Part shown: positions 43,233 through 52,442 of the stretch, piece after piece
Layout: each line of letters starts with the position of its first letter
Numbering within the stretch: position 1 is the stretch's first letter
Origin: Flavobacterium aquidurense
GTDB taxonomy: Bacteria > Bacteroidota > Bacteroidia > Flavobacteriales > Flavobacteriaceae
Direction of reading: 5' to 3'
DNA: 64,000 nucleotides
Assembly (NCBI GenBank): GCA_900107365.1
Contig: FNPS01000002.1
Coordinates: 372,001 to 436,000 of the forward strand
Translations under genes and position numbers: made by a program
The notes under the pieces: model-generated
What the model saw: only the letters and a program-made list of their open reading frames with translations
Databases searched by the model: none
What the model was told of the DNA's origin: nothing

Positions 43233-45395
43233 TTAATTTCCCGGTGCAAAAGGGAATTTTAAGGATTGAAAATAGTCTAAAGATTGTGTTGGTTTCTCTA
43301 CTCCAACTGGCAATTCCTTACCGGAATATTGCTGAAAATAAAGCAAACACGCATCTCGCCACCATTTTGCTTCTTTATATTGTATTTCTAATAACATTTG
43401 TACTTCTTTAAAACGGTCTTCATCGACATATTTTTCGGTCGTATTCCAAACCTTCTGCATAGCTGCCACCTGATTTACGCCTTCCTGATATTTCAAAGCC
43501 AAACCGTTCCATAATGTTTGTCCGTTTTTCAATTTATAATCCCAGGAAACATGATGAAACCATAATAAATCTTTCTCGGGACAGGTTTCTAAAGTATCAA
43601 AAATTTTGGCTACTTCCGGAGCATATTGCGCCGTGGCATTTGTTCCGGTTTTAGAGCGGTCAAAACCAAGACCGTTTTTATCTGCTTTATGGTAATACAC
43701 CGGGTTCCATTCTGGTCGGGATAAATTTGAAACCCACGGACCCGGACCGTAATGGTGACCCGTATCCATAATATGATGCAAACCAAGTGGCGTCATATAA
43801 TTGACAACGGCTTCTCTTGACTCCATCATCATAGCTTTTACCGGTTTTATGAAATTTTCATTATTTGAAAATGTACATCGCAACCATTCATCTGCAATAA
43901 CTTCAGAATCCAATTCCGGATTCCATGCCAGTCTTCCAAAGCCGTACCAATTCGCCTGCGCAAAAGGATGCCCGGTCCAGTTTAAATCATTTCCTATGTT
44001 GGAAACTCCGGCAATTCCGGTGAGTTTTGTTTTTGTTATACTACCATCAATCACTTTTGCAACTGTAGAACCTTTTCCTTTTTGATAGGTATCTGATTCT
44101 AACACTTCCTGAAATAATTTGGGTAAAAAAACCAAATGCGTGCTAAAACCTAAATATTCCTGCGTGATTTGAAACTCTATCATCAAAGGTGTTTTTGGCA
44201 TGGCGCCAAACATAGGGTGAAAAGGTTCGCGAGGCTGAAAATCGATCGCCCCATTTTTTACCTGAACAATTACATTGTCTTTGAATTTTCCATCGTACGG
44301 TACAAATTCGGCGTAAGCCTGTTTTGCACGATCATTGGCGTCATGTTCTGAATACACAAATGCGCGCCACATAATTACGCCACCAAATGGCGCAACGGCA
44401 TCGGCCAGCATATTGGCTCCGTCGACGTGATCTCTTCCATAATTTTGTGGGCCTGGTTGTCCTTCTGAATTTGCTTTTACCAGAAAACCTCCAAAATCCG
44501 GAATTCTTTTATAAATTTCTTTGGCTTTATTTTTCCACCAATTGGCAACGGCAGCATCTTTTGGATCGGCTGTTTTCAAACCTCCAATTTCGATTGGCGC
44601 CGAAAAACGGGCTGTTAAATACACTTTTATTCCGTAGGGCCTGAACACATTTGCTAAAGCTTCTACTTTTTCTAAATATTGCGGTGTCAGGATTAAGGCA
44701 TTCGCATTGACATTCGTCAACACTGTTCCGTTGATACCGATTGATGCATTTGCTCTGGCATAATCAATATAACGCTGATCAATAAAATCAGGTAATTTTT
44801 GCCAGTTCCATAAAGAGAATCCGGCGTAACCGCGTTCTACAGTTCTGTCCAAATTATCCCAGTGATTTAAAATTCGGATGTTCGTTTTTGGTGAATCAAC
44901 AATGTTTAAATTTTTAATAGATTTATTCATTTGAACTAATCTTAAAAAATGATAGACACCATATAAAACTCCCACCTCTTTTTTACCGGTAATGACAATC
45001 TGATTTTTATTTTTTATTGAAATCGATTTGATGATAAACCCTTCATCATTAATCTGATCAAAATTTCCGATTTCCTTTTGAATGTCTGAACTCAGTACTT
45101 CTTTAGATCCAATAATAATATTTTTATCTCCTTCAACTTTTGATTTAAGACTGATTGTTTTCCCGAACATTTCACTCAACCCCACTTCTAATTCATTTGA
45201 AGCAATTTTTGAAGTTGCTGAATTTTCCAGAGAAACGATTCCCTGAACATCAGATAGATATTTTGAAAGTAATTCCACCTCCGTTTTCTTATCGTACTGA
45301 AGCCATAATTTATAATCCTTTTGTGCCATTGTTTTAAGGGAAAACAAAAACAGCAGAACTGGAAGTATAAATAAAGGTTTCTTTGGATAGCGCAT
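43233..45395 (-). CDS. Glycoside hydrolase family 67 alpha-glucuronidase
   Basis: GH67 enzymes release (4-O-methyl-)glucuronic acid from the non-reducing end of aldouronic acids. From ATG 45395 the 720-residue protein has a signal peptide (core LFILPVLLFLFSL, cut after MAQ), then the family blocks KDYKLWLQYDK, RILNHWDNLDRTVERGYAG (substrate cleft), FGGFLVKANSEGQPGPQNYGRDH, IMWRAFVY, KNGAIDFQPREPFHP and LHHIMDTGHHYGPGPW. The frame reaches 45434, but the LacI-type operator at 45431 lies in that part. The signal peptide puts it in the periplasm, complementing GH115. Confidence 0.94.
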   Translation of the reverse strand: MRYPKKPLFILPVLLFLFSLKTMAQKDYKLWLQYDKKTEVELLSKYLSDVQGIVSLENSATSKIASNELEVGLSEMFGKTISLKSKVEGDKNIIIGSKEVLSSDIQKEIGNFDQINDEGFIIKSISIKNKNQIVITGKKEVGVLYGVYHFLRLVQMNKSIKNLNIVDSPKTNIRILNHWDNLDRTVERGYAGFSLWNWQKLPDFIDQRYIDYARANASIGINGTVLTNVNANALILTPQYLEKVEALANVFRPYGIKVYLTARFSAPIEIGGLKTADPKDAAVANWWKNKAKEIYKRIPDFGGFLVKANSEGQPGPQNYGRDHVDGANMLADAVAPFGGVIMWRAFVYSEHDANDRAKQAYAEFVPYDGKFKDNVIVQVKNGAIDFQPREPFHPMFGAMPKTPLMIEFQITQEYLGFSTHLVFLPKLFQEVLESDTYQKGKGSTVAKVIDGSITKTKLTGIAGVSNIGNDLNWTGHPFAQANWYGFGRLAWNPELDSEVIADEWLRCTFSNNENFIKPVKAMMMESREAVVNYMTPLGLHHIMDTGHHYGPGPWVSNLSRPEWNPVYYHKADKNGLGFDRSKTGTNATAQYAPEVAKIFDTLETCPEKDLLWFHHVSWDYKLKNGQTLWNGLALKYQEGVNQVAAMQKVWNTTEKYVDEDRFKEVQMLLEIQYKEAKWWRDACLLYFQQYSGKELPVGVEKPTQSLDYFQSLKFPFAPGN

Positions 45396-45430
45396 TGGAT
45401 GTTCTTTTGAGTGGTTAAATTTAAAAACTT

Positions 45431-45443
45431 GCAATCGGTTGCG
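45431..45443 (-). promoter_or_regulatory. LacI-type operator before GH67
   Basis: GCAATCGGTTGCG (CG centre 45436-45437) is the most symmetrical of the set and lies 36 bp ahead of the GH67 ATG, between that gene and lacI. No exact TAnnTTTG box was located upstream. The operator could act as a roadblock or overlap an atypical promoter. Confidence 0.65.
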
Positions 45444-45562
45444 TAAAAATAAGCATTGTGTTTTAAGAAAAAAATTTTACTGCAAAATTTTTTACACAAC
45501 AACAATTCTTTTGTTAAAAAAGGAGATGTTTGACAGACAATTAGGAATGAAATCGAAAGAAT

Positions 45563-46612
45563 TTATTCCTTTCTGCTTGAAGAAGCACGAACTAAAACCT
45601 CAGTATTTAAAAAAGTAACTTCAGTAATTCGATCTTTTTTAGGAGTATCTGCACTCTTTTTAGCCGACTTTAAATGATTCAATATTTTCTTGGCCGATGT
45701 CTGCCCCATCTTCACAGCCGGATGCGAAATAGTAGTCAATCCCGGATCAATAATAGAAGCAATAGGATCGTCATTAAAGCCAATAATGGCAATATCTTCC
45801 GGAATTCTTAAACTACGTTTTTTAGCAATCTGAATTACACCAACTGCAGCTGTATCATTTACAACAAAAACGCCATCCGGGGGATTTGGCAGATCAAATA
45901 AAGTTGTAGCTGCCGTTTCACCTTCTTCGTAAGTTAGCGTTGTTTCGATGATAAGTTCTTCATCAACAGTTAAATTAGCTTCAAGTAAAGCATCAACATA
46001 ACCTCTTTTTCGTTCACTGTACGTATTTCTGTATGGCGAACCTGTAATGTGTGCAATGCGTCTGCAGCCTTGTTCGATTAAATGTTTTGTGGCTTTATAA
46101 CCTGCAGAGTAATTATCGATCATAACACGATAGGTATCAAAATCTTTTGGTACCCTGTCTACAAAAACCAACGGGATATTTTTATCAATAAACTTTTGAA
46201 AATGAGAAGTATCGCGAGTATCCATTGCCAGGGAACAAATAATTCCACAAACCCTGCTATCATAAAGTGCTTTCGACAAATTAACCTCATCTTCATAAGA
46301 ATCATGACTTTGCGTGATCATAACGCTATAACCAGCTTTTTGGGCAATTTCTTCAATGCCGCTAATTAACGAGGAGATAAAAGGGCGATTGATTCGGGAT
46401 ACTAAAACCCCAATTATTTTCGTTGAATTTCCACGTAAACCTGCCGCTAAAATATTTGGGCGAAACCCCATTTCTTCGGCTACTTTCTTTACTTTTTTTA
46501 TGGTTTTATCACTAATTGTAGGATGATCTTTTAAAGCTCTTGAAATGGTCGAAGTAGCAAGATTCATTCGCTCAGCAATATCATAAATGGTAACATCTCT
46601 ACTCTCTTCCAT
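45563..46612 (-). CDS. LacI-family transcriptional regulator
   Basis: The 349-residue regulator has the LacI helix-turn-helix (VTIYDIAERMNLATSTISRALKDHPTISDKT, residues 7-37), the hinge (GFRPNILAAGLRG) and a sugar-binding core (IIGVLVSRINRPFISSLISGIEE...GVFVVNDTAAVGVIQIAKK...IIGFNDDPIASIIDPGLTTI). Its gene lies between GH67 and the divergent GH3 xylosidase. CG-centred operators of the type this family binds lie on both sides of it and before susC and the symporter. It is the best candidate for their repressor. The inducer is probably a xylo-oligosaccharide, aldouronate or related sugar, which cannot be told from sequence. Confidence 0.92.
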   Translation of the reverse strand: MEESRDVTIYDIAERMNLATSTISRALKDHPTISDKTIKKVKKVAEEMGFRPNILAAGLRGNSTKIIGVLVSRINRPFISSLISGIEEIAQKAGYSVMITQSHDSYEDEVNLSKALYDSRVCGIICSLAMDTRDTSHFQKFIDKNIPLVFVDRVPKDFDTYRVMIDNYSAGYKATKHLIEQGCRRIAHITGSPYRNTYSERKRGYVDALLEANLTVDEELIIETTLTYEEGETAATTLFDLPNPPDGVFVVNDTAAVGVIQIAKKRSLRIPEDIAIIGFNDDPIASIIDPGLTTISHPAVKMGQTSAKKILNHLKSAKKSADTPKKDRITEVTFLNTEVLVRASSSRKE

Positions 46613-46774
46613 AAAAATTAAAATACTAAAAAAGTTGGTATATATATTTTCGAACCTTCAACAAAGTAGTTCAAACTGATCTTAAAATAAAACAAGACTT
46701 CCTATCGGATAGTATTTTCTGAAAAGAATTTTGTACTTATTTTTTTGTCAAAATTAAATTATTTTTCTTTCTTT

Positions 46775-46811
46775 ACACAATCGGTTGCAAAATAATTTTA
46801 CACTATTTTTC
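46775..46811 (+). promoter_or_regulatory. LacI-type operator and possible promoter before GH3
   Basis: ACACAATCGGTTGCA (46775-46789) is CG-centred at 46782-46783. TTG at 46785-46787 inside it and TATTTTTC at 46804-46811 (7 of 8 of the -7 box) are 16 bp apart. If that is the promoter, the operator covers its -33 element, as at susC. It also lies about 165 bp upstream of the divergent lacI gene and may take part in autoregulation. Confidence 0.55.
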
Positions 46812-46877
46812 ACGCTGGTTAAATTGTCAAAATAAATTATACGAAGTATTAGCTATTAATGTATTAAAACATTTCTC

Positions 46878-49505
46878 ATGAAAAAAGTAATAACGGCCTG
46901 TCAAACTATTATAATTTTATTCCTTTCAATTTATTGTAATGCACAAACCAGGGAAAAATATGTTTTTCAAAATACAACTCTGTCTTTTGAGGAACGTGTA
47001 AACGATCTGGTAAGTCATTTAACGCTTGAAGAAAAAGTATCACAAATGCTGAATTCTTCACCCGCTATTCCGCGATTAGGCATTCCGGCTTATGACTGGT
47101 GGAATGAAACTTTGCATGGCGTTGCAAGAACTCCTTTTAAAACTACTGTTTATCCGCAAGCGATTGCTATGGCAGCTACTTTTGATAAAAATTCCCTTTT
47201 TACAATGGCTGATTATTCGGCGTTGGAAGGAAGAGCAATTTACAATAAAGCCCTTGCATTAGGCCGAAATAATGAGCGTTATGTAGGCCTTACTTACTGG
47301 ACACCCAATATCAATATTTTTCGTGATCCTCGCTGGGGACGCGGACAGGAAACCTACGGCGAAGATCCCTTTTTGTCTGCTGCTTTAGGTAATTCTTTTG
47401 TTGAAGGATTGCAGGGCGATGATCCAAAATATCTAAAAGCGGCAGCCTGTGCGAAACATTATGCAGTTCATAGCGGACCTGAACCTTTGCGTCATACTTT
47501 TGATGTTGATGTAACGCCTTATGAGCTTTGGGACACGTATTTGCCGGCGTTTAAAAAATTGGTAACCGAATCAAAAGTGGCCGGCGTTATGTGTGCGTAC
47601 AATGCTTTTAGAACGCAGCCATGTTGTGCAAGCGATATTTTAATGACCGATATTCTACGCAATCAATGGAAATTTGATGGTTATGTAACTTCAGATTGTT
47701 GGGCGATTGACGACTTCTTCAAAAATCATAAAACACATCCGGATGCGGCATCTGCTTCAGCTGACGCTGTTTTCCACGGAACCGATATTGACTGCGGAAC
47801 GGATGCCTACAAAGCTTTGGTACAAGCAGTAAAGACAGGAAAAATACCTGAATCTCAAATCGATATTTCAGTTAAACGTCTTTATATGATTCGTTTCAGA
47901 TTAGGAATGTTTGATCCTGTCGAAATGGTGAAATATGCACAAACACCAGAATCTGTTTTAGAGAGCACAGCACATCAGGAACATGCTTTAAAAATGGCCA
48001 GACAATCAATGGTTTTGCTAAGAAATGAAAACAATACTTTACCGTTGAATAAAAAGATTAAAAAGATCGCTGTTTTAGGTCCAAATGCTGATAATTCGAT
48101 TTCGATTTTGGGAAATTACAACGGAACTCCTTCCAAACTTACAACTGTATTGCAAGGAATTAAAGACAAACTAGGTTCAAATACTGAGGTTATTTATGAG
48201 AAAGCCATCAACTTTACAAATGATACTTTATTAGTTTATGCTGATGTTAAAAATCAATATACTTTTGAAGGAAAAAAAGGTTTTAAAGCGGAATATTTTA
48301 CTAATACAGCTCTTTCTGGCCAACCGGAAATTACAAGAACGGAAACGGAATTAAACCATTTTTGGCAGGAAGGTGAAGCAGTTGTTCAAAACCTTAAAGC
48401 CAATAATTTTTCTGCCCGATACACCACAAATTTCACAGCTACTGAAGATGGCAGCATTACTTTTGAACTTACCGCCGACGATGGTTACCGCTTTCTTGTG
48501 AATGGAAAAGAAGAACTAAATGCCTGGAAAAAAAATCGTTGGGGCGGACAAACTTTCCAATTGAAAACAACAAAAGGAGCAGTTTATAATTTGGTCGTGG
48601 AATATTGGCAAGGCGAAGGAAAAGGAAATGTTTCCCTAAATGCCGGAAACTTTAAAAAAACCGATTTTGCTGCGCTTATGAATCGTTTAAAAGATGTTGA
48701 TGCTTTTGTTTTTGCAGGCGGAATTTCACCGCAATTGGAAGGCGAAGAAATGAAAGTAAATTTTCCGGGGTTTAAAGGCGGAGATCGTACTTCGATTGCA
48801 TTACCAACCGTACAAACTGATTTGATGAAAGCATTACAAACGACAGGAAAACCAGTTGTTTTCGTCATGATGACCGGAAGCGCCATCGCTATTCCGTGGG
48901 AAGCTCAAAATATTCCAGCCATTGTAAACGCCTGGTACGGCGGACAAGCAGCCGGAACTGCAGTTGCTGATATTCTTTTTGGAGATTATAATCCGGCTGG
49001 AAGACTGCCTGTTACTTTTTACAAAGGCGACTCAGACTTACCTGAATTTGTAGATTATAAAATGGACAACAGAACGTACCGTTATTTTAAAGGAACACCG
49101 CTTTATGGTTTTGGATATGGTTTGAGTTATACTTCTTTTAAATACGATGAACTAAAAATGCCCACGAAAATCAGTAAAGGAAAAAGCATTTCCATTTCTG
49201 TACGCGTTACTAATACAGGTAAAATGACCGGTGAAGAAGTAGCGCAATTGTACGTTATCAATCAAAATGCAACTATAAAAGCACCTTTGAAAACTTTGAA
49301 AGGGTTTGAACGAATCAATCTTAAATCGGGCGAAAGCAAAACTCTAACCTTTACACTTTCTCCAGAAGATGTATCACATATTACGCAAGAAGGTGTTCAG
49401 CAGGAATATAATGGTGAAATAAAAATTGCCATTGGCGGTCATCAGCCTGATGAACCTAACAAATCAACCAGTACAATTTTGAGTAAAACCCTTTTAATTC
49501 AATAA
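46878..49505 (+). CDS. Glycoside hydrolase family 3 beta-xylosidase-like enzyme with PA14 insert
   Basis: The 875-residue exported enzyme has a signal peptide (core IIILFLSIYCNAQ) and the GH3 layout. The TIM-barrel domain (WWNETLHGVAR, TYWTPNINIFRDPRWGRGQETYGEDPF) carries the nucleophile Asp273 in GYVTSDCWAI. The second domain (KIAVLGPNADNSISILGNY) is interrupted at about 455-590 by a PA14 domain (FKAEYFTNTALSGQPEITR...LTADDGYRFLVNGKE). Then come GGISPQLEGEEM and a fibronectin-like C-terminal domain. This plan is common in bacterial beta-xylosidases and some glucosidases; PA14 shapes the active-site entrance. Context favours xylosidase. It is divergent from lacI and has an operator upstream. 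Confidence 0.92.
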   Translation: MKKVITACQTIIILFLSIYCNAQTREKYVFQNTTLSFEERVNDLVSHLTLEEKVSQMLNSSPAIPRLGIPAYDWWNETLHGVARTPFKTTVYPQAIAMAATFDKNSLFTMADYSALEGRAIYNKALALGRNNERYVGLTYWTPNINIFRDPRWGRGQETYGEDPFLSAALGNSFVEGLQGDDPKYLKAAACAKHYAVHSGPEPLRHTFDVDVTPYELWDTYLPAFKKLVTESKVAGVMCAYNAFRTQPCCASDILMTDILRNQWKFDGYVTSDCWAIDDFFKNHKTHPDAASASADAVFHGTDIDCGTDAYKALVQAVKTGKIPESQIDISVKRLYMIRFRLGMFDPVEMVKYAQTPESVLESTAHQEHALKMARQSMVLLRNENNTLPLNKKIKKIAVLGPNADNSISILGNYNGTPSKLTTVLQGIKDKLGSNTEVIYEKAINFTNDTLLVYADVKNQYTFEGKKGFKAEYFTNTALSGQPEITRTETELNHFWQEGEAVVQNLKANNFSARYTTNFTATEDGSITFELTADDGYRFLVNGKEELNAWKKNRWGGQTFQLKTTKGAVYNLVVEYWQGEGKGNVSLNAGNFKKTDFAALMNRLKDVDAFVFAGGISPQLEGEEMKVNFPGFKGGDRTSIALPTVQTDLMKALQTTGKPVVFVMMTGSAIAIPWEAQNIPAIVNAWYGGQAAGTAVADILFGDYNPAGRLPVTFYKGDSDLPEFVDYKMDNRTYRYFKGTPLYGFGYGLSYTSFKYDELKMPTKISKGKSISISVRVTNTGKMTGEEVAQLYVINQNATIKAPLKTLKGFERINLKSGESKTLTFTLSPEDVSHITQEGVQQEYNGEIKIAIGGHQPDEPNKSTSTILSKTLLIQ

Positions 49506-49570
49506 ATTCATTGACTATAAAAATCATTTTTTAATTTGGGGATAAATGAAAAATAATAAGATTTTTTTTC

Positions 49571-49578
49571 TAAATTTG
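49571..49578 (+). promoter_or_regulatory. Candidate -7 box (TAAATTTG) before the L,D-transpeptidase gene
   Basis: An exact TAnnTTTG lies 107 bp before the ATG at 49685. No -33 TTTG at normal distance was found. An inverted pair ATTTGGGGA (49534-49542) and TCCCCAAAT (49607-49615) flanks the region and could be a control element or a weak fold. Confidence 0.35.
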
Positions 49579-49684
49579 ATGGTGCAAATAGGCATACCAT
49601 ACGATTTCCCCAAATCATTTTTTTTATTACCTCAACCTGCATTGACCTTTTTGGCAAATAGTAGTAACGTAAAATGAAAAAAAA

Positions 49685-51310
49685 ATGAAAAATTTTACTC
49701 TGACAATCTTTTTAATTTCCTGCTTTATTGTTTCTTCCTTTGGATTTTCGAAGGATAAAATTCTTTTGGAAAATAAGAAATTTGCTTTTTTTATTCCCAG
49801 TAGTGCTGGTAATAAATATGCCGTCCCTGTCATCAGCGATGCAACTGTATTGGCCTTCTTCAAAAAGTATTCTCAATTAAAAGAGTATCAAAACGATGTT
49901 TCAACGCTTTACAAAGACAGATCCTACAAGTCAATCTGGTACGAGGGCAATGACATCAACGAATTTGGGCATTTGATGTATCAAAAACTGAACTCTACTT
50001 ACGAACAAGGTGTTCAGGTCAGAATTCCGTATAAAGATAAAATAGACGAAGTTTTTAATGAGGAATCAGATAAAAAGATTTCAGAGTCGGATACTGAGCT
50101 TTTATTGAGTTCCATGTATATCCTTTATGCAAAACATGTTTTTCAGGGAATGGATGCCGCTGAACAAAATAAAATCGAATGGTACTTACCAAAGAAAAAA
50201 CTTTCTTATGAGACTTTATTAGATTCTATTGTTACCAACCCCAATTTATTGGATGAAAATAATCATGTTCTTTTTAGTCAATATTACAAACTTCAGAATG
50301 TTTTAAAAAAATACAGGGAAATTGAAAAAAACAACACCTGGAAAACCATTACAATGCCAAATCCATACAAAGACTTAAGACCAGATGATACGGGAGTTAC
50401 GATTCAGGATGTCAGAACACGACTTTTTGTGATTGGTGATTTGGCGCAGGATTCTAAAAGTAATTTTTATGATCAGGAATTAATGGATGGTGTAATGAAA
50501 TACAAACTTCGCCATGTACTCACTCCAAATTATATTATTAACAAAGAGCATATTAATCAAATGAATGAGCCGGTAAGTGATCGTATCAAAACTTTGATGC
50601 TCAATATGGAACGCTGTCGATGGATTCCGCCAACATTAGAAAATCAGGAAGAATATGTGATGGTTAACATTCCGTCGTTTAGGCTGTATTTTGTCCGAAA
50701 TGGAAATTACGATGTTGTATCTAAAGTTTTCATTGGTACTCCATTAACCAAAACCGTCATCTTTAGCGGACAGATAGATCGCATTGTTTTTAGTCCGTAT
50801 TGGTATGTACCGTCAAGTATTATTAAAAATGAATTACAGTTAAAAATGGCCGAAGACAAAAATTATCTGGCGGATCATAATATGGAATGGAATGGCGGAA
50901 ACGTAAGACAAAAGCCCGGTCCTGAAAACGCTTTGGGACTTGTGAAATTTATGTTTCCAAATCCAAACGATATTTATATGCACGACTCCCCTTCTAAAAC
51001 CTTATTTGGTTTTGAAAAACGCATTTTCAGTCACGGCTGTATCAATGTCGAAAAAGCAAAAGAACTTGCCGTTGCCATGATGAAAGATTATCCTGACTGG
51101 ACGATTGACAAGATTAATGCCGCTATGAGTGGTGAAAAAGAAACGCCATTCAAACTAACTAAAAAAATCCCAATCTATATAGGCTATTTCACTGCCTGGG
51201 TAAGCAAAGAAGGTGATATTGGATTTTTTCCTGACGTTTATGAACGTGATGTTAAACTTAACAGTTTGCTATTTCCTCTGGATACGGGGTATAAGACGGC
51301 TAATAATTAG
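49685..51310 (+). CDS. L,D-transpeptidase with scaffold domain (YcbB/LdtD-like)
   Basis: The 541-residue exported protein has a signal peptide (core LTIFLISCFIVSSF). A helical scaffold region (about 55-220) is followed by a peptidoglycan-binding-like segment (PDDTGVTIQDVRTRLFVIGDL...LMDGVMKYKLRHVL, about 235-285). The YkuD catalytic domain (about 325-470: NIPSFRLYFVRNGNY...YWYVPSSIIKNEL...LGLVKFMFPNPNDIYMHDSP) ends in SHGCINVEKA with Cys452. It forms 3-3 cross-links or attaches proteins to peptidoglycan in the periplasm. It is clearly different from the smaller YkuD_2-type enzyme at 13078. It is transcribed alone and followed directly by a heptanucleotide satellite. Confidence 0.9.
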   Translation: MKNFTLTIFLISCFIVSSFGFSKDKILLENKKFAFFIPSSAGNKYAVPVISDATVLAFFKKYSQLKEYQNDVSTLYKDRSYKSIWYEGNDINEFGHLMYQKLNSTYEQGVQVRIPYKDKIDEVFNEESDKKISESDTELLLSSMYILYAKHVFQGMDAAEQNKIEWYLPKKKLSYETLLDSIVTNPNLLDENNHVLFSQYYKLQNVLKKYREIEKNNTWKTITMPNPYKDLRPDDTGVTIQDVRTRLFVIGDLAQDSKSNFYDQELMDGVMKYKLRHVLTPNYIINKEHINQMNEPVSDRIKTLMLNMERCRWIPPTLENQEEYVMVNIPSFRLYFVRNGNYDVVSKVFIGTPLTKTVIFSGQIDRIVFSPYWYVPSSIIKNELQLKMAEDKNYLADHNMEWNGGNVRQKPGPENALGLVKFMFPNPNDIYMHDSPSKTLFGFEKRIFSHGCINVEKAKELAVAMMKDYPDWTIDKINAAMSGEKETPFKLTKKIPIYIGYFTAWVSKEGDIGFFPDVYERDVKLNSLLFPLDTGYKTANN

Positions 51311-51316
51311 TTTTTA

Positions 51317-51491
51317 GAAAATAGAGTCAAGAATAAAGAGTATAGAGTATAGATTATAGATTATAGAGTATAGATTATAGAGTATAGATTGAAGAGTATA
51401 GAGTATAGAGTATAGAGTATAGAATATAGAATATAGAATATAGAATATAGAGTATAGAGTATAGATTGTAGAGTATAGATTGTAGAATATA
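51317..51491. repeat. Heptanucleotide tandem repeat, 25 units
   Basis: Starting 6 bp after the transpeptidase stop, 175 bp can be read as 25 consecutive 7-mers with no insertion or deletion. Most are GAGTATA, GATTATA, GAATATA or GATTGTA; the first three (GAAAATA, GAGTCAA, GAATAAA) are more decayed. Open frames across it are only low-complexity translations. A terminator follows at once. Confidence 0.92.
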
Positions 51492-51494
51492 TAA

Positions 51495-51519
51495 CCTCCA
51501 AAAACATGATTTTTGGAGG
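51495..51519. terminator. Bidirectional intrinsic terminator
   Basis: CCTCCAAAAA (51495-51504) and TTTTTGGAGG (51510-51519) make a perfect 10-bp stem with loop CATGA, followed by TTTTTTTATTTTT. It ends the transpeptidase transcript; the convergent gene stops at 51525, so it may also serve that side. Confidence 0.85.
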
Positions 51520-51524
51520 TTTTT

Positions 51525-52442
51525 TTATTTTTGGGGAACACAATCTTCTGAGTATTTTTTAAAAATATAAGGTGTTACTGCTCTTAGTGGCTTATGATTT
51601 ATGGGATGGTTCCCGTGAGTATTAAAAAATTCCACGATATTATTACTCTTAGAATACCAAATAAAAGCATTTCCATTTTTATTGAAACAGTTAGTCGTAT
51701 CACATACTTTGACTTTTCTAAAATCTAAAAGATCTTTATTTAATGGAATTACAATATTTAAATCAGGTTTAGGTTTTATACTGCAATCCACAATTTCATA
51801 ATGATCTTCAGACCATTGCATACAATTCTTTTTTATGAAAGCAAAATAGATAATTACTGCTATTAAACAAAAAAGAACCCCAACAGTTATCATAGCAGGT
51901 TTTGATTTATTAAACAATTTTTCTAAAAGTTTGTTTTTACGAGATGATTTCTCCATTTCCTCGTTCTGACCTATAGATTTTTCACCTTGATCTTCAAAAA
52001 AGGTATCTAATTGCCTTTTTTCATCCTCACTAACTATTTCCGAATCAAAAGAATTATCAATTGACTGCTTGGTTTTAATAATAGTTTCTTTTTCGAACTT
52101 TCTATAAGGTCGTAATTTATAATCTACTAAAATTGCTGCGAAATCAATTGTTTCATCAGTTGGCGATTCTGTCTTTCCGATAAAAAAAGCTCTAATAGGT
52201 TTTAATTTATCCGTTTGTTCTTTTAGTTGATTCTTTCTAGTAACGCTAAACTCAAAATCAAAAAAAGATTGAAATGCATTTAAATCATCTTTACTCGTAT
52301 TTTCTTTAAATCTTTCCCAACACAATTTTCTAAGATTAGCTTGTGTAGGAGACATTAAAAAATTGGAATAATCTCCTGATTTTTCAATCTCGTACTTTGC
52401 TTTTATAGCTTTTTTATATTCTTCTGAAGTAATATTATACAT
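51525..52442 (-). CDS. Hypothetical protein with one central membrane helix
   Basis: I do not recognise a named family. The 305-residue protein has a cytoplasmic-looking N-terminal half rich in charged residues (SPTQANLRKLCWERFKEN, DDLNAFQSFFDFEFS), then an acidic and basic linker. One transmembrane helix lies at about residues 182-203 (PAMITVGVLFCLIAVIIYFAF), and a C-terminal half contains four or more Cys (CMQWSEDHYEIVDC, VCDTTNCFN). With the positive KSKP side before the helix, the C-terminal half probably faces the periplasm. The start lies next to a set of CGGATTT repeats and palindromes. Function is unknown. Confidence 0.65.
   Translation of the reverse strand: MYNITSEEYKKAIKAKYEIEKSGDYSNFLMSPTQANLRKLCWERFKENTSKDDLNAFQSFFDFEFSVTRKNQLKEQTDKLKPIRAFFIGKTESPTDETIDFAAILVDYKLRPYRKFEKETIIKTKQSIDNSFDSEIVSEDEKRQLDTFFEDQGEKSIGQNEEMEKSSRKNKLLEKLFNKSKPAMITVGVLFCLIAVIIYFAFIKKNCMQWSEDHYEIVDCSIKPKPDLNIVIPLNKDLLDFRKVKVCDTTNCFNKNGNAFIWYSKSNNIVEFFNTHGNHPINHKPLRAVTPYIFKKYSEDCVPQK

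Noticed and set aside
51314..51543. Minus-strand frames rich in Tyr-Ser-Ile-Leu
   Set aside because: They are translations of the heptanucleotide satellite with 7-bp periodicity, which shifts frame with each unit.
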